DNA of 64,000 bases from contig NW_020954569.1 of NCBI RefSeq assembly GCF_900497805.2, positions 21,997,903 through 22,061,902 on the forward strand, read 5' to 3'. A program made the translations under genes and the position numbers. This document shows, piece by piece, positions 43,199 to 54,423 of this stretch. Every line of letters starts with the position of its first letter. Positions within the stretch are counted from its first letter, which is position 1. The notes below the pieces were generated by a model. The model ran no database searches. It was not told the DNA's origin and saw only the letters and a list, made by a program, of their open reading frames with translations. This stretch comes from Vombatus ursinus. Lineage: Eukaryota; Chordata; Mammalia; Diprotodontia; Vombatidae.

Positions 43199-45340
43199 GT
43201 AATCATAACTGTGAATATGAATTGAATGAACTCTCCCATAAAACAGAAGTGGATATTACAATGGATTAAAAACCATAATCCTACAATATGTTGTTTATAG
43301 GAAACACATTTGAAACAGAGGGACACACACAGGGTAAAGGTAAAAGGCTGGAGTAGAATATACTGTGCTTCAGCTGAAGTAAAAAAAAAGCCGGGATGGC
43401 AATCCTGATGTCAGACAAAGCAAAAGCAAAAATAGATCTTATCAAAAGAGATAAGGAAGGAAACTACATCCTGCTAAAAGGCACCATAGACAATGAAGTA
43501 ATATCATTACTAAACATATACGCACCAAGTGGTATAGCATCCAAATTCTTAGAAGAGAAGTTCAGAGAATTACAGGAAGAAATAGATAGGAAAACTATAC
43601 CAGTGGGGACCTAAACCTCCCCCTCTCTGAACTAGATAAATGTAACCACAAAATAAACAAGAAAGAAGTTAAGGAGGTGAATAGAACATTAGAAAAGTGA
43701 GGTATGATAGACCTCAGGAGAAAACTGAATGGGGATAGAAAGGAATATACTTTTTTCTCAGTGGCACATGGCACATACACAAAAATTGACCATGTACTAG
43801 GGCATAAAAACCTCACAATCCAATGCAGAAAAGCAGAAATATTAAATGCAACCTTTTCAGATCATGATCAGATCATGATAAAAATTATATGTAATAAAGT
43901 GCCACGGAAAGATAGACTAAAAAATAATTGGGAACCAAACAATCTAGTCCTGAAGAATGAATGGGTCAAACAAGAAATCATAGAAACAATCAATAACTTC
44001 ATTCAAGAGAATGACAATAATGAGACAACAGATCAAAACTTATGGATTGAAGCTAAAGCAGTTCTTAGGGGAAGTTTTGTCTCTCTAAATGGTTACATAA
44101 ATAAAATAGAGAAAGAGGAGATCAATGAATTTGGCATGCAACTAAAAAAAAACTAGAAAAAGAACAAATTAAAAACCCTCAATTAAATACCAAATTAGAA
44201 ATACTGAAAACCAAAGGAGAGATTAATAAAATTGAAATAAAGAAAACTATTGAACTAATAAATAAAACTAAGAGCTAGTTTTATGAAAAAAAACAATAAA
44301 ATAGATAAATCTTTGGTTAATTTAATTTTAAAAAAAGAAAGAAGAAAACCAAATTACCAGTATCAAAAATGAAAAGAGTGAATCCACCACCAAGGAAGAG
44401 GAAATTAAAACAATAATTAGGAACTATTTTGCCCAACTGTATGCCAATAGATTTGACAATCTTAGTGAAATGGATGAATATTTACAAAATATAAATTGCC
44501 CAGATTAACAGAAGAGGAAGTAAAGTACTTAAATAACCCCATCTCAGAAAAAGAAATTGAATGAGCCATTGATGAACTCCTTAGGAAATAATCTCCAGGG
44601 CCAGATGGATTTACATGTGAATTCTATTAAGCATTTAAAGAACAATTAATTCCAATACTATATAGACTATTTGAGAAAATAGGTGAAGAAGGAGTCTTGC
44701 CAAATTCTTTTTATGATATAAATATGGTGCTGATACCTAAATCAGGAAAAGTCAAAACTGAGAAAGAAAATTATAGACCAATTTTTCTAATGAATATAGA
44801 TGCAAAAATTTTAAATAAAATATTAGCAAATAGATCACAGCAACTTATCACAAGAATAATACACTATGACCTGGTGGGATTTATACCAGTAATGCAGGGC
44901 TAGTTCAATATTAAGAAAACTATCAGCATAATTGACCATATCAACACTGAAACTAACAGAAACCATTTCTCAATAGATGCAGAAAAAGTTTTTTGACAAA
45001 ATACAACACCCATTCCTTTTAAAAACACTAGAGAGCATAGGAATAAATAGAGTGTTCCTCAAAATAATAAGTACCATCTACCTAAAACCTTCAGCAAGCA
45101 TCATATGTAGTGGGGACAAGCTAGAAGCATTTCCAATAAGATCGGGAGTGAAACAAGGAAGTCCATTATCACCACTGTTGTTCAATATGGTACTGGAAAC
45201 ATTAGCTTCAGCAATAAGAGAAGAAAAAGAAATTGATGGAATTAGAATAGGCAAAGAAGAAACATAGCTATCATTCTGTGATGCTGTACTTAGAGAACCC
45301 TGGAGAATCAAGTAAAAAAAAAAAAACTACTTGAAATTAT
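43199..45340 (+). pseudogene. L1 ORF2 (endonuclease and partial reverse transcriptase), broken
   Basis: The start region encodes VIITVNMNE. The endonuclease is in pieces: 43396-43614 (DKEGNYILLKGTIDNEVISL) and 43704-44156 (HGTYTKIDHVLGHKNL, then FSDHDQIMIKI, retaining the TKIDHVLGH and SDH motifs). The GDxN motif is broken near 43605. The reverse transcriptase is in pieces: 44697-44903 ([20 protein letters not shown]) and 44977-45267 ([20 protein letters not shown], then [20 protein letters not shown]). The catalytic FADD motif is lost (LSFCDAVL at about 45270-45292). It ends shortly after, so the thumb and cysteine-rich C-terminus are absent. Inactive. Confidence 0.9.
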
Positions 45341-45506
45341 CATGCAACTAATATCCAATGCACCTTTTATGTAATTATACCGTATGATATATAATATGTA
45401 TCTGCATGTGACCTATCTGGTAATTTGCATTTCAGCATTGTGTGTACTATGGTGTACTTTTCTGCAGTGAAGTGAGATTCATGTCTTAACTGTTGGTCTT
45501 TTTTAG

Positions 45507-45766
45507 ATACAGAACTGCAGCTTGAGGTGTTTTTAATTCTCTGGATTCACCTGTGCTTTGAGGATTGTCTCTACAATTGTATCAAATGGCATTGACTAAT
45601 ACAGCAACAGTTTTGACTAGCCCTGGCCCAGCATTAATTATAAGACTGTTCTGACGTCATGATATTGAACTGAAACATGCAACTCACAGAGAAGTCATCT
45701 GATCCCTCTACATCCTCATATCATCAGCCTATGCAAGTATTGTTGGCAGCTGAGGCAGAAGGCAAA
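45507..45766 (+). other. Possible host exon (speculative)
   Basis: It is preceded by a pyrimidine-rich acceptor (TGTTGGTCTTTTTTAG, AG at 45505-45506) and followed by a consensus-like donor (GTAAGA at 45767-45772). Inside, an ATG at 45677 opens exactly 30 codons to the donor in phase 0, starting MQLTEKSSDP and ending LLAAEAEGK. It has A at position -3. A short upstream frame starts at the ATG near 45585. The composition is richer in GC than the surroundings. I do not recognise the peptide. It could be an alternative first coding exon of a gene whose other exons lie outside the window, or chance. Confidence 0.2.
45652..45659. promoter_or_regulatory. Perfect CRE palindrome
   Basis: TGACGTCA, the full cAMP-response-element palindrome bound by CREB/ATF factors, lies inside the possible exon. 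An 8-mer can occur by chance in 64 kb, but CpG-containing motifs are depleted in DNA this AT-rich. Confidence 0.3.
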
Positions 45767-46089
45767 GTAAGAAGTCTGGGCACAATAAGTTTAAAAAAAA
45801 TAGTACAAGTAATTAGGAGAAATACAAATTATGTGAGTGGAAAATGATTTTTTTTTTTACACAGATTTTATAATGTTAACCAGAGTAGCTTGGGGAGGTA
45901 GGTACTGAAAACAAGGAAAATAGAAGGCATTCCTATTCTTGAACTTTCTCCTCGTGGTAAATGTACTATATTCTGTCATGACCCTTTTCAGTTCCCATTA
46001 ACCTACATGGTTAGGGCATTTTGCCTTATGTCCATTTAAATCCTGCTTCTTCTGTAGTCCGCAATGGGGAGAACAGTTGATTTCCACAC

Positions 46090-46310
46090 ACTTTCTAATA
46101 AGTTTACTTGGACAATGAATTACTCTTATTCATCTTTGTTGCAGGTAAAAATTCGTTTTGTTAATTTTACTTGATTGCACATGTATAATCTATGTCTGCT
46201 TGCTGTGTCAGGGAGTGTTGGGGAGGGGTGGAAAGTAGGAAAAGATAGAACTTGGAACTCAGAACTTTAAATTAAAATGTTAAAAAATTGAAAAAAAATA
46301 TCATTTTGTC
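46090..46310 (+). repeat. L1 LINE 3' UTR tail fragment
   Basis: TTGATTGCACATGTATAATC, TATGTCTGCTTGCTGTGTCA, GGGAGTGTTGGGGAGGGGTG and ACTTGGAACTCAGAACTTTA, then an A-rich end. This matches the end of the L1 3' UTR in sense orientation. Confidence 0.75.
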
Positions 46311-46494
46311 TAATCTTCTGAATTTCTCACTTTCTATGCTCGTATTTCTACATCCTCTGCATAAAATCAGGGAAACTGCATTGAATGGGATCCCAAGACT
46401 CATCTAGAAAAAGCATTAGTCCCCTTTCCCAACATTTCTCAGAAAGTTCCCCCAGTGATTACCTCTCCTGAGAGGAAAGTGTTTATTTGTTTAG

Positions 46495-46740
46495 AGGAGA
46501 ATAGAATACTGGATTTGGGCTTTAGGAAGACCTGAGTTTGAATTCTGTTTTAGGCATTTCTTACTTCTGTAACCCTGGGCAAGTCATTTAATCTCCATCA
46601 GCTTCAGCTTTACATTTTTAAAACAGGAATAATAATAGTACCTACTTTATAGGGTGTTGTGAGGATCAAGTAAGATAATTTATTTACAATGCTTTGGAAA
46701 CCTTAAAGCATGGCATTAATGCCATCTAGCTATTATTAAA
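46495..46740 (+). repeat. Near full-length marsupial MIR-type SINE
   Basis: GGATTTGGGCTTTAGGAAGA, CCTGAGTTTGAATTCTG, CTGTAACCCTGGGCAAGTCA, GGGTGTTGTGAGGATCAAGT and GGCATTAATGCCATCTAGCT in order. Confidence 0.9.
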
Positions 46741-47244
46741 CAACAAAACAGCTAGTGAGTGACTTAATTTCAGTGTTCTGATTAAGAAAAAAATAAAAGG
46801 AGGGGATATAGTTGCCTGGGGTGATGAAATACCATTTCAGAGCCAAGATAATGGATTTTGAGCCTGACACTCAAATACCCAAGTTACTAACAATTCAGAG
46901 AACTCCCAATACTAATTCCAGGCCATAATTGATGACAAGTGATACTTCTAGTTTTTTTTTTTTAATTAAAACATTTCTTGTCAGCATTAACCACTGCAGT
47001 ATTTTGAAATATCTATATCATTTTTTAGTCAAGCAAATAATAACTGCATTAACTGACTAAAATTGTCAGTAACTTCAAACCCATTTCTATATATTGAATG
47101 TTAAGAACTTGTCATGCTCAATTAGAATTAATTTTAGTAATGATAGATTTACTTTTTACAATATTTTATTTATAGTCTCTTTTTATTCATGAGTGGGATT
47201 TTTGAAGCATGACTTAGCTCTTTATAAATAATAGGTGATTGATA
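46741..47244. other. Unassigned AT-rich sequence
   Basis: No repeat or gene recognised. Confidence 0.4.
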
Positions 47245-47475
47245 TAGGAACTGGTTCTGTGATTTAATTAGTGTAGGGAATTCCCTAGTGAGGAAACTTA
47301 CTTTACCAATTCAAGTTGGCACCTTCTTTGTAATTTGTAGTCTTAGACATTGTTTAGACGTTGTAAAGTTAGGTGAGTTGCCCAGGGTCAAATAGCCAGC
47401 AAAACGTTTCAGAGGCAGAACTTGAAGTTACATCTTTGTGGTTCTGAGGCTGGTTCTGTATCCATTATAACATAA
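47245..47475 (-). repeat. Marsupial SINE with long 3' extension
   Basis: TCTGTGATTTAATTAGTGTA, GGGAATTCCCTAGTGAGGAA, AGTTGGCACCTTCTTTGTAA, GTGAGTTGCCCAGGGTCAAA and GGCTGGTTCTGTATCCATTA. It is the most complete of the three copies of this subfamily here. A TAA-rich run follows at 47470-47505. Confidence 0.85.
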
Positions 47476-47799
47476 TAATAATGATAATAAATAACAATAT
47501 CAATAATGTAAAGCGGTTCTCTGTTCCCCTTCTCTCCCCATTTTCACTGCAATTATATAGTTTTTGTATTACTACTCTTGAAATAAGTAAATAATCTTGC
47601 AGTGCTCTTTTCATAGGTTATTCTTCTTAGCCAGCAATAGTATATCACTTCTACATTAACTTAAAAAGTCATAATGCAGCTTAATGTATTTCATCGAAGT
47701 CTATTGGGATTTTACTACATCTAGTGAAAAACAAAATAAAGTAAAACAAACTAGTTCATTGCATCTTACAACCTGGATGTAGTGACAGTAGAACTGATA

Positions 47800-48035
47800 A
47801 TTATAGTGACGTTTATGTATTACGTTAATATTTGCCAAATATATACATGGGCTCATTTGATCCTCACACAAACCTGTGTATTAAATGCTACAGTTACTAA
47901 AGCTCCATTTTACAGACAGAAAATAAGGTTGAGGGAAGTTAAGTGACTTAAACAGGGCCATGCAACTTGTAGCTAAGTGTCTGAAGTGTGGTTCCATTCT
48001 AGGTTTTCCTAACTCCAAAATCAGAACAGACTATG
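47800..48035 (-). repeat. MIR SINE, near full length
   Basis: TGGGCTCATTTGATCCTCAC, CTCCATTTTACAGACAGAAA, GGGAAGTTAAGTGACTTAAA, GGCCATGCAACTTGTAGCTA and TCCTAACTCCAAAATCAGAA. Confidence 0.85.
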
Positions 48036-48214
48036 TCGGCTGTCTTACAGGTCATCAGGATGATAAAATAACATTCTGGCTGACGACATTTTTTAATTTT
48101 CAACTAGATCTTCTGGCATCATTTGCATAAAATTTTTGAAAGATTCAGAATGAAATATTGGATTGAATACTGGAAGGGGGGAAAAACTCAAAAATCTAAA
48201 CCACTATGCCCACA

Positions 48215-48355
48215 AAGCACACACACACAAGCAAGTATACGTGTATACATATATGCATATATACATGTATGTATATGCAGAGGTATAGACACACATATAT
48301 CTATATATCTATACATATGTACATTTACACACATATAAATATATGTATATACATT
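48215..48355. repeat. (CA)n/(TA)n compound microsatellite
   Basis: ACACAC, GTATAC and TATA units over about 140 bp. The open frame at 48123-48338 is mainly a translation of it. Confidence 0.9.
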
Positions 48356-49198
48356 TTGTACTATTAATTACAAAAGTCTTTTGTAAGAGTATGATTTTAC
48401 ATCTTTTAACTAGACTAATTCTAATTCCCCAATCTAATAAAAAATGAATCACTTGAATGCCCATCCAATTAACAGTTTAATGACCTTGGGTCAGTATCAC
48501 TGCTGGGTTTCATTGTTTTCCCCAAAATGGGTTCAAATTGAGAAAAGCATAGATTCCCCTGGTGGGTTTAGTAACTTTAATTTAAACTAACTTATGCATA
48601 GGCGAAAATAGGTCTCTCAGTGAATTCTGAAAAAGCAAAGTTTCTTTTCTTCAAAACACTTACTATTTGGCCCCTAATTATTTCCTATCTACTGCTTGCA
48701 GTATTTGTATATAATGAGGCACCTGTGATCACTTTGTTTGATCTCCCTAAATGGAATCAGTTCTACTGTGTCAGCTCCACTAATATCCCCACTTCACTGT
48801 CTTAAGGTCTTGTCTTGTTTTTCCCATCAGTAGGAACATTATCTAAAATACTTCTTTGATATCATATAAAGATAGATGAAATCTACTTTGTACCATTCAC
48901 TAACTTGCTGTGAATTCCAAGTAGTCACCAGTAAAAGGCAAAGTGTTCATTGGGATTGTTCCCTTCTTCCTGTGACAGCTTATGCAATCAAGGCTTTCAA
49001 TGTTACGGTAAAGAGAGAGAGAGGTTACATAGTTACTTCCACATATAGCATTTGTTTAAAATTAAAAATATATTAATTAGATTTTACATCCCATATATGG
49101 CATTTTTTTTTTATTTTAGGGTTGTTGCCCTCCCTTATTTTTTTTCTTGGAGGGGGAGTGGTATTGTGGATTTTTGGTTTTGTTAATGTTATTCTAGT
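48356..49198. other. Unassigned sequence
   Basis: No repeat family recognised. The frames at 48620-48805 and 48876-49076 have no known domain. Confidence 0.4.
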
Positions 49199-49206
49199 CT
49201 GTAGAA

Positions 49207-49408
49207 CAGTGGTAGGGAACCTGTGGCCTCTAGGCTACATGAGGCCTTCTAGGTCCTTGGGTGTGGCCTTTTGACTAAACCAAGTTTTACAAAACAAATG
49301 CTTTTATTAAAGGGATTTGTTCTGTGAAGTTTGGGTTCAGTCAAAGGGTCACACTTGAGGATGCAGAGGGCCACATATGGCCTCGAAGGAGCAGGTTCCC
49401 CATCCCTG
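49207..49408 (+). mobile_element. Non-autonomous hAT-Charlie-like DNA transposon
   Basis: A 202-bp element. The left terminus CAGTGGTAGGGAACCTG and the reverse complement of the right terminus CAGGGATGGGGAACCTG form a 17-bp inverted repeat with three mismatches. The flanking 8-bp duplications are CTGTAGAA (49199-49206) and CTCTAGAA (49409-49416). The latter fits the nTCTAGAn site preferred by Charlie-type hAT elements. The interior is itself partly palindromic (GGCCACATATGGCC-like). It has no coding capacity, and an autonomous Charlie transposase would have moved it. Confidence 0.92.
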
Positions 49409-49424
49409 CTCTAGAAGATTTCCT

Positions 49425-49600
49425 GGTAGATTTCTACCTGGAACTCCAGATGGGGAAACTCCCTTCGCGAGATCAGGAACTTACATAATTTAAAATCTAA
49501 GAATTAGATTTAAAACTCTAAGAGAGTTGTTGAAGGCACTGAAAGCTTAAATTACTTGCCCATGACCATACGTCATGTGTCAGAGGCAGACAGAGGGGAA
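49425..49600 (-). repeat. Marsupial SINE with long 3' extension, decayed
   Basis: GGAACTCCAGATGGGGAAAC, TAAAACTCTAAGAGAGTTGT, CTTAAATTACTTGCCCATGA and CATGTGTCAGAGGCAG. Same subfamily as 47245-47475. It starts about 10 bp after the hAT element's target duplication. Confidence 0.7.
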
Positions 49601-50799
49601 AAAAAAAATTTAAAAAAAAGTCCCTGCCTTCAATGATCTTGCACTCGATTGAGAAAAATAAAACATGCAGAGAGATAAATATTATATGAACTTCAGAGAA
49701 AGGGTGAGATTTGACTTGATGGTAGCCAATCTATTCTATAATATAATAAAGTGCTTTATTGTGGGGCTTTTGCTATTTTTTAAAACTGTGAAACACAAAT
49801 TGAATTGAAAATTATTCCTCTTTGAAGCCTCACTTTCATGCCCTTAGGGTTTAATGTAGCCTACTCAGATATATTTAGTGTGTGACTAGGTAAATTATTA
49901 AGGAAAATGTCAGTTCTTCTTTTAAAAACAATTTACAGTGTCCTCATCACTAAAATGAGGCATTTATTTCCTGTTTCTTTTCAGGAACTTCAAGTATTTT
50001 GTTTTTCCTTGAAAAAGAAATTGTTGTGAGAAGAAATATCCTATTTTCAAAGATGTTGTAGATACATGCAAACAGAATGTTATTTTGACAGCCTATTAAA
50101 GAGGGAAAAATTCTTATTAAAGTTTAGAAATGATGATAAAATGAATTATAAATTTTCTTTATCTAAAAGAAACCTTCAGTTATATACTCAGAACTTTATA
50201 AGTTTTGTTTTCTTTGGGGAGTGAGGGTCTATTTGTCCTTCAAGTAATTGTGAATCTTAATTTTTATATTAATTTTGTATATAAAGCACTTAGATTGGCT
50301 TCTCTGGAGAACTTTTGCAGCTGTATGATTGATTGATTTTATAGCAGTTTTCTCCAGAGAAATCCAATGCGTTATTCAATTCTAAAACCTTAAAGGCTTA
50401 TGCTTAACTAGAAAATTCCATTAAAAGAAAAATTATTTAAAGACTTATTTGATAATGTAGTCTGTTCATTTAAAAAAAAATTCTAAGAAAGTACAATGGA
50501 TCAGAATAGAGAATGTCTCAACTTCAAATCAATTCAATGTTGAATAGAAAAAAAAAGTAATAGCGGATGCAAAGAGCATACATTGATTTTACTTTTGCCT
50601 AAAACAATTTACAATTTTGGCCACATCTCTTTAATTTCCTACTTAACTTTCCTAATATTTGTAAATAGAAGGAATCTTACTTAAGAAATAGACTATTCAG
50701 TAGCTAACTCTCTCTTGTGTAAATTTCATAAAGCCTGTAGAAAAGATCATTTTAATATGAAGGCTATATATCCAAGAATACACCAGTTACAATCTCATT
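49601..50799. other. Unassigned AT-rich sequence
   Basis: No repeat or gene recognised. Confidence 0.4.
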
Positions 50800-50950
50800 T
50801 AAAGAGTATAGAATCGGAAGTCTGGAACCCTGGGAAACAATCTTAAATCTACCAGTAACTAGCTATGTCTTCTCGGTCAGTCCACATTGCCTCTCTGTGG
50901 AAGGTAAAATACTTATGAAGCACTTGCTGTATAGTTTCTTCTTGCTCCAA
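50800..50950 (+). repeat. MIR SINE, decayed
   Basis: AATCGGAAGTCTGGAACCCT, CAGTAACTAGCTATGTCTTC, GTCAGTCCACATTGCCTCTC and TGGAAGGTAAAATACTTATG retain MIR order. Confidence 0.55.
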
Positions 50951-53819
50951 GATTGTATGAGAATAAAGAAATAAGAACTCAAATTTAACAGTCTTATAGA
51001 AAAAAAAGGCATGATTTTTCCCTTACATGAATATGTATTCCCTTCTCCTCCTATAAATCAAATTATATTGTAAATATGGCAGGCAACCTAAAAAAAAGCA
51101 GAATATTCCTATGAATGTCTATATAGATGACCAAGCCTAAATTATGTCACTTTGATTTGCATATGAACAAATCCACAATTACCTCATCTTTAAAAACAAA
51201 TTCTGCTCCTTTAAAATTTCCTTATTTTAAAAAATCAGCGTGATTATTTTAAGTCATTCTTGAATGTTAACATTTATAATTCAGTTTAGAATATAAATTC
51301 TCTATTAATTAAATTTTAAATATTCTCAAAATCTTTTTTTTTATTTTAATCATAGTGGATATTCACAATGATTGGTAGTTACACACATACACAAATCTGT
51401 ACAGATTTAAGCTTCCAAAATGCTGTTATTTAAAGGTTAATAAAGCTTCTATTTCAGAGAGTGATGTCAGCCTTTCATAATTCATTCAGTATTTTCTTTA
51501 CTCTACATTTTTTTTTGGCAATTTTACTTTAAAGTTCTCTGTGACATTATTGTCTATCCTTGTCAACATTAGCATATCTTTTGTTCCTTAGATACTGAAG
51601 GAAGTTGGGAGAGAGAAATACTATCTATTAAAAGGCTTAATTATTCTTCCCAACTCCAGAGCTGGTAAGTGATGTAAACACAGCCATAGAGAAACATTCA
51701 GATTGAGACATTTCCTTTGTATCAATTTTGGTAATGCTATTCATTCACTGCCCAACTTCCCTATCACTGCCCAAAGTGCTTCTATTTGCTAAATGCCCAG
51801 TTTTAAAATCTTGAACTTAATTTGTAAACTTGTCATTTGTCAACTTCCACAATAACTCAAAGTTGCAATACTGCATGAATTTGAACTTTGACATGTCTAT
51901 AGTAATTATTATAGCTGACACCTACATCACTTTATACCTGGATTGCTGGTCACACACTGCACCACTAAGCTTCCATAATTAAATTTTATCTTCTTTGTAA
52001 ATGTCATGATAACACCAAGAATCTATAAAGAGTCCTGGTTGCCCTTCATGTGCAGCCACTGGCAGAGTTAAAAGTTATATGAGATTATTAAGTGACAAGC
52101 AAAGAATACTTGCCTGAGTCTTCCAATGATGGAAATAAAAATTACTCCTGTAGTATAGGCTTTGATTACTACATGCTCTGATTTGGGTCCAGGAGAGCCA
52201 ATTTATATTCAATTGCAGGGGCTAGGGACTCATATAAGGTTTAATGATAAACCTGACACCTATACCCTCAGAAATCTGGACCACGAACTTTTGCAAGAGG
52301 TGAAGGCTTCCATTAGAATATAAGACCTATGGGAGGATAGCTAAATTAAAAAATCAAGTAGAAAGGTTGAGTGAACAGAGGCAAATAAGATCAAAAGAAG
52401 GTTTGGGGGAAGAGATGAAATGATTTGTTCATAGGCAAATATCATGTAAACTTTGCTTTGGTCTTTAAGTCAGAAAGTCACAAGGTTATGTGCATTATTA
52501 AACTACCCCACCCCACTATCCCTCATGTTTGATGGAACACATTTACTACTTGAATAGGCTCCATTCCTTATATGAAAATATTTAGGGTTGCATTTGGAAC
52601 TTGATCTCTGCATTGTGGAGCCATATCCATCTCTTTAATTCTACTTCATTCCGTTCCCCTTCCATAAAATGTCAATTTCTCTCTGTCAGACCAACTTCAA
52701 TTTTCTTTTCCAAGAATCAGCTCCTCTGAGGTTTGCATAGCTTTCCTTTCAAATCACTTTACGCTCCATGTTTCTTTGACTGTGTCAAAAAGGGACTCCT
52801 GTGGTTGGCTAAGCAAACAAGCTGATCATACTTCTGGGGGCTTAATGTAACAGTAGTTCAGGAGTCCAATAACTAAACAGTCAAGGTTGGGGTAATTCCA
52901 GGCTTAGGAGCACTTTGGAGACCCTTGTACATATATAGAAGGAAACAAAGGGCAGGGAGAATGAGGCTGGTGGGAATACTGTACTCTCCTTTAGTATTGA
53001 CTAGGTGATGATCTTATTAACTTAGAAATTTCAGCAGAACTGAAGTTCCCATTTTCATCACTAGAAGGGTCTTTAAAACATCACTGGCTGGCTGATGGCC
53101 TCTTCATCAGAAATTAAGAGACACACTGAGAACAAAGTAGGCACACCAAACAAAGGGATGTTGAAAACTTGCCAATGATACCAACTCTTCAAGGTCAGAA
53201 GAAAATTATATACAACTAAGTGAAAATTCCTGATTCCACAAAGGGAGAAAATGTTTTCCAGTACTCAAGATCTACAAATTCACCTCTTGGTCACACATTT
53301 TCTATGCATTACTCTACATGGTCTCTACAATATTGTAGAGATTATCTTTGTGCGCACTCTCTTCATAGATGCTATATTTATGAGTGTGCCCCAGCTTTTC
53401 AAAAAGGTTATTTATAACTAGATTCCCCCATATCCTAATAAGTAAATATCCTTTCTAAAAACTAATAAGTCTGGCTAATAATCAATGGAAGCACACTAGT
53501 GGGAGATCATGATCAGAAGAATCAGAAAACTTGAACTCCTCAGTCTGATCATTGGAACACTGAAGGGAGAAGTACTTAACTCCCCAGTTAAGGCCCAAGT
53601 AGGTGATTGGGAGATCCATTTCTAGCCTCAGAAGGGGTGCTATAATAAAATCCATGAATTCTATTTTATATCCCACAGTGCCTTATATAACATCATGAAA
53701 ACAGTAATCCCTTAACAATTGCTTCATGAAATACTAAAGTTCATATAACTTTACTTAAAAAAAGACATACTTTCCCCACTATTTTCTTCTTCACTGTAGT
53801 TTTTAAAGTTGATCTTTCT
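50951..53819. other. Long repeat-poor stretch
   Basis: Almost 2.9 kb in which I recognise no interspersed repeat, RNA gene or coding exon. Very AT-rich in the first half. The short frames at 53220-53417 and 53482-53676 have no known domain. Confidence 0.4.
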
Positions 53820-54420
53820 CCTTTGACTAAGCCAAACTTTCCACATATAACCTTGGTATCTTTGCCTCTAGACTTCTCCTGCATACTGCTCCCATTAGGT
53901 CCCCACTTTCTCTGTTATCTTCAATCTCTCTCTCTTTTTTTACTGGTTCCTTCCCTGCTGTCTACAAACATGCCCATATCCCCCCAACCTTTAAAACTTT
54001 CATGAGGTATTATCATTCCTATTAGCTTTTCCTGGTCTTTCTCCTTTTAGTGGCTAACTTCCTTGAAAAAGTTGTCTCTATAAAATACTTCCACTTCCTC
54101 TCTTCTAAACTTTTTGCAATCTGGTGTCTAACTGAAACTGCTCCATTTAAATTTACTGTTCTTCTCTTAATTAATAAATTTAATAACACTTTCTCATTCC
54201 TTATTTTTGATGAACTCTTTGCAACATTTGACACTATCGCATTTTTCATATGAAAATTTCTCCATTCTAGGTTATCATGAAAGTAGTCTCTCCTGTTTCT
54301 CTTTCTAACTATTTGACCACTCCTTAATATCTTCTGATGCTTCTTTATCCTTGCCATTCCCATTGTACTATAGTCATCCAGTCTCACATTATCTCTTGCC
54401 TAGGATTATAGTTGTATTAA
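53820..54420 (+). pseudogene. L2 LINE, reverse transcriptase fragment (sense)
   Basis: The frame at 54050-54253 reads LANFLEKVVSIKYFHFLSSK, TETAPFKFTVLLLINKFNNT, then FSFLIFDELFATFDTIAFFI. This aligns with L2 reverse transcriptase: SKxLEKxV, STETALxKV, and LLDLSAAFDTVDH motif A, here ELFATFDTIA. The end (TTATCTCTTGCCTAGGATTA) matches the CTCTTGCCTGGATTATTGC region, with an internal deletion before it. Immediately after, an antisense L2 begins. Confidence 0.75.
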
Positions 54421-54423
54421 TGG

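Larger units (their letters stand above)
40493..45340 (+). mobile_element. L1 LINE, 5'-complete, 3'-truncated copy
   Basis: About 4.85 kb of sense L1: 5' UTR (40493-41256, GC-rich), ORF1 (41257 to about 42429), spacer (about 42430-43190) and ORF2 (about 43199-45340). It ends in reverse transcriptase without ORF2 C-terminus, 3' UTR or tail. The A-run at 45315-45326 is internal, because L1 sequence (ACTACTTGAAA) continues after it. Loss of the 3' end must have happened after insertion or through an atypical route. Confidence 0.9.
45341..46089. other. Non-repeat sequence between two L1 pieces
   Basis: No interspersed repeat is recognised. It contains a possible host exon (45507-45766) and a perfect CRE palindrome. 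Confidence 0.5.

Noticed and set aside
42862-43326. A 154-codon minus-strand frame rich in Ser, Pro and Phe
   Set aside because: It is antisense to the purine-rich L1 spacer with its 53-bp tandem duplication. The residue bias follows from that composition.
54022-54387. A 121-codon minus-strand basic open frame
   Set aside because: The opposite strand carries an L2 reverse transcriptase with readable motifs. This frame is its shadow.
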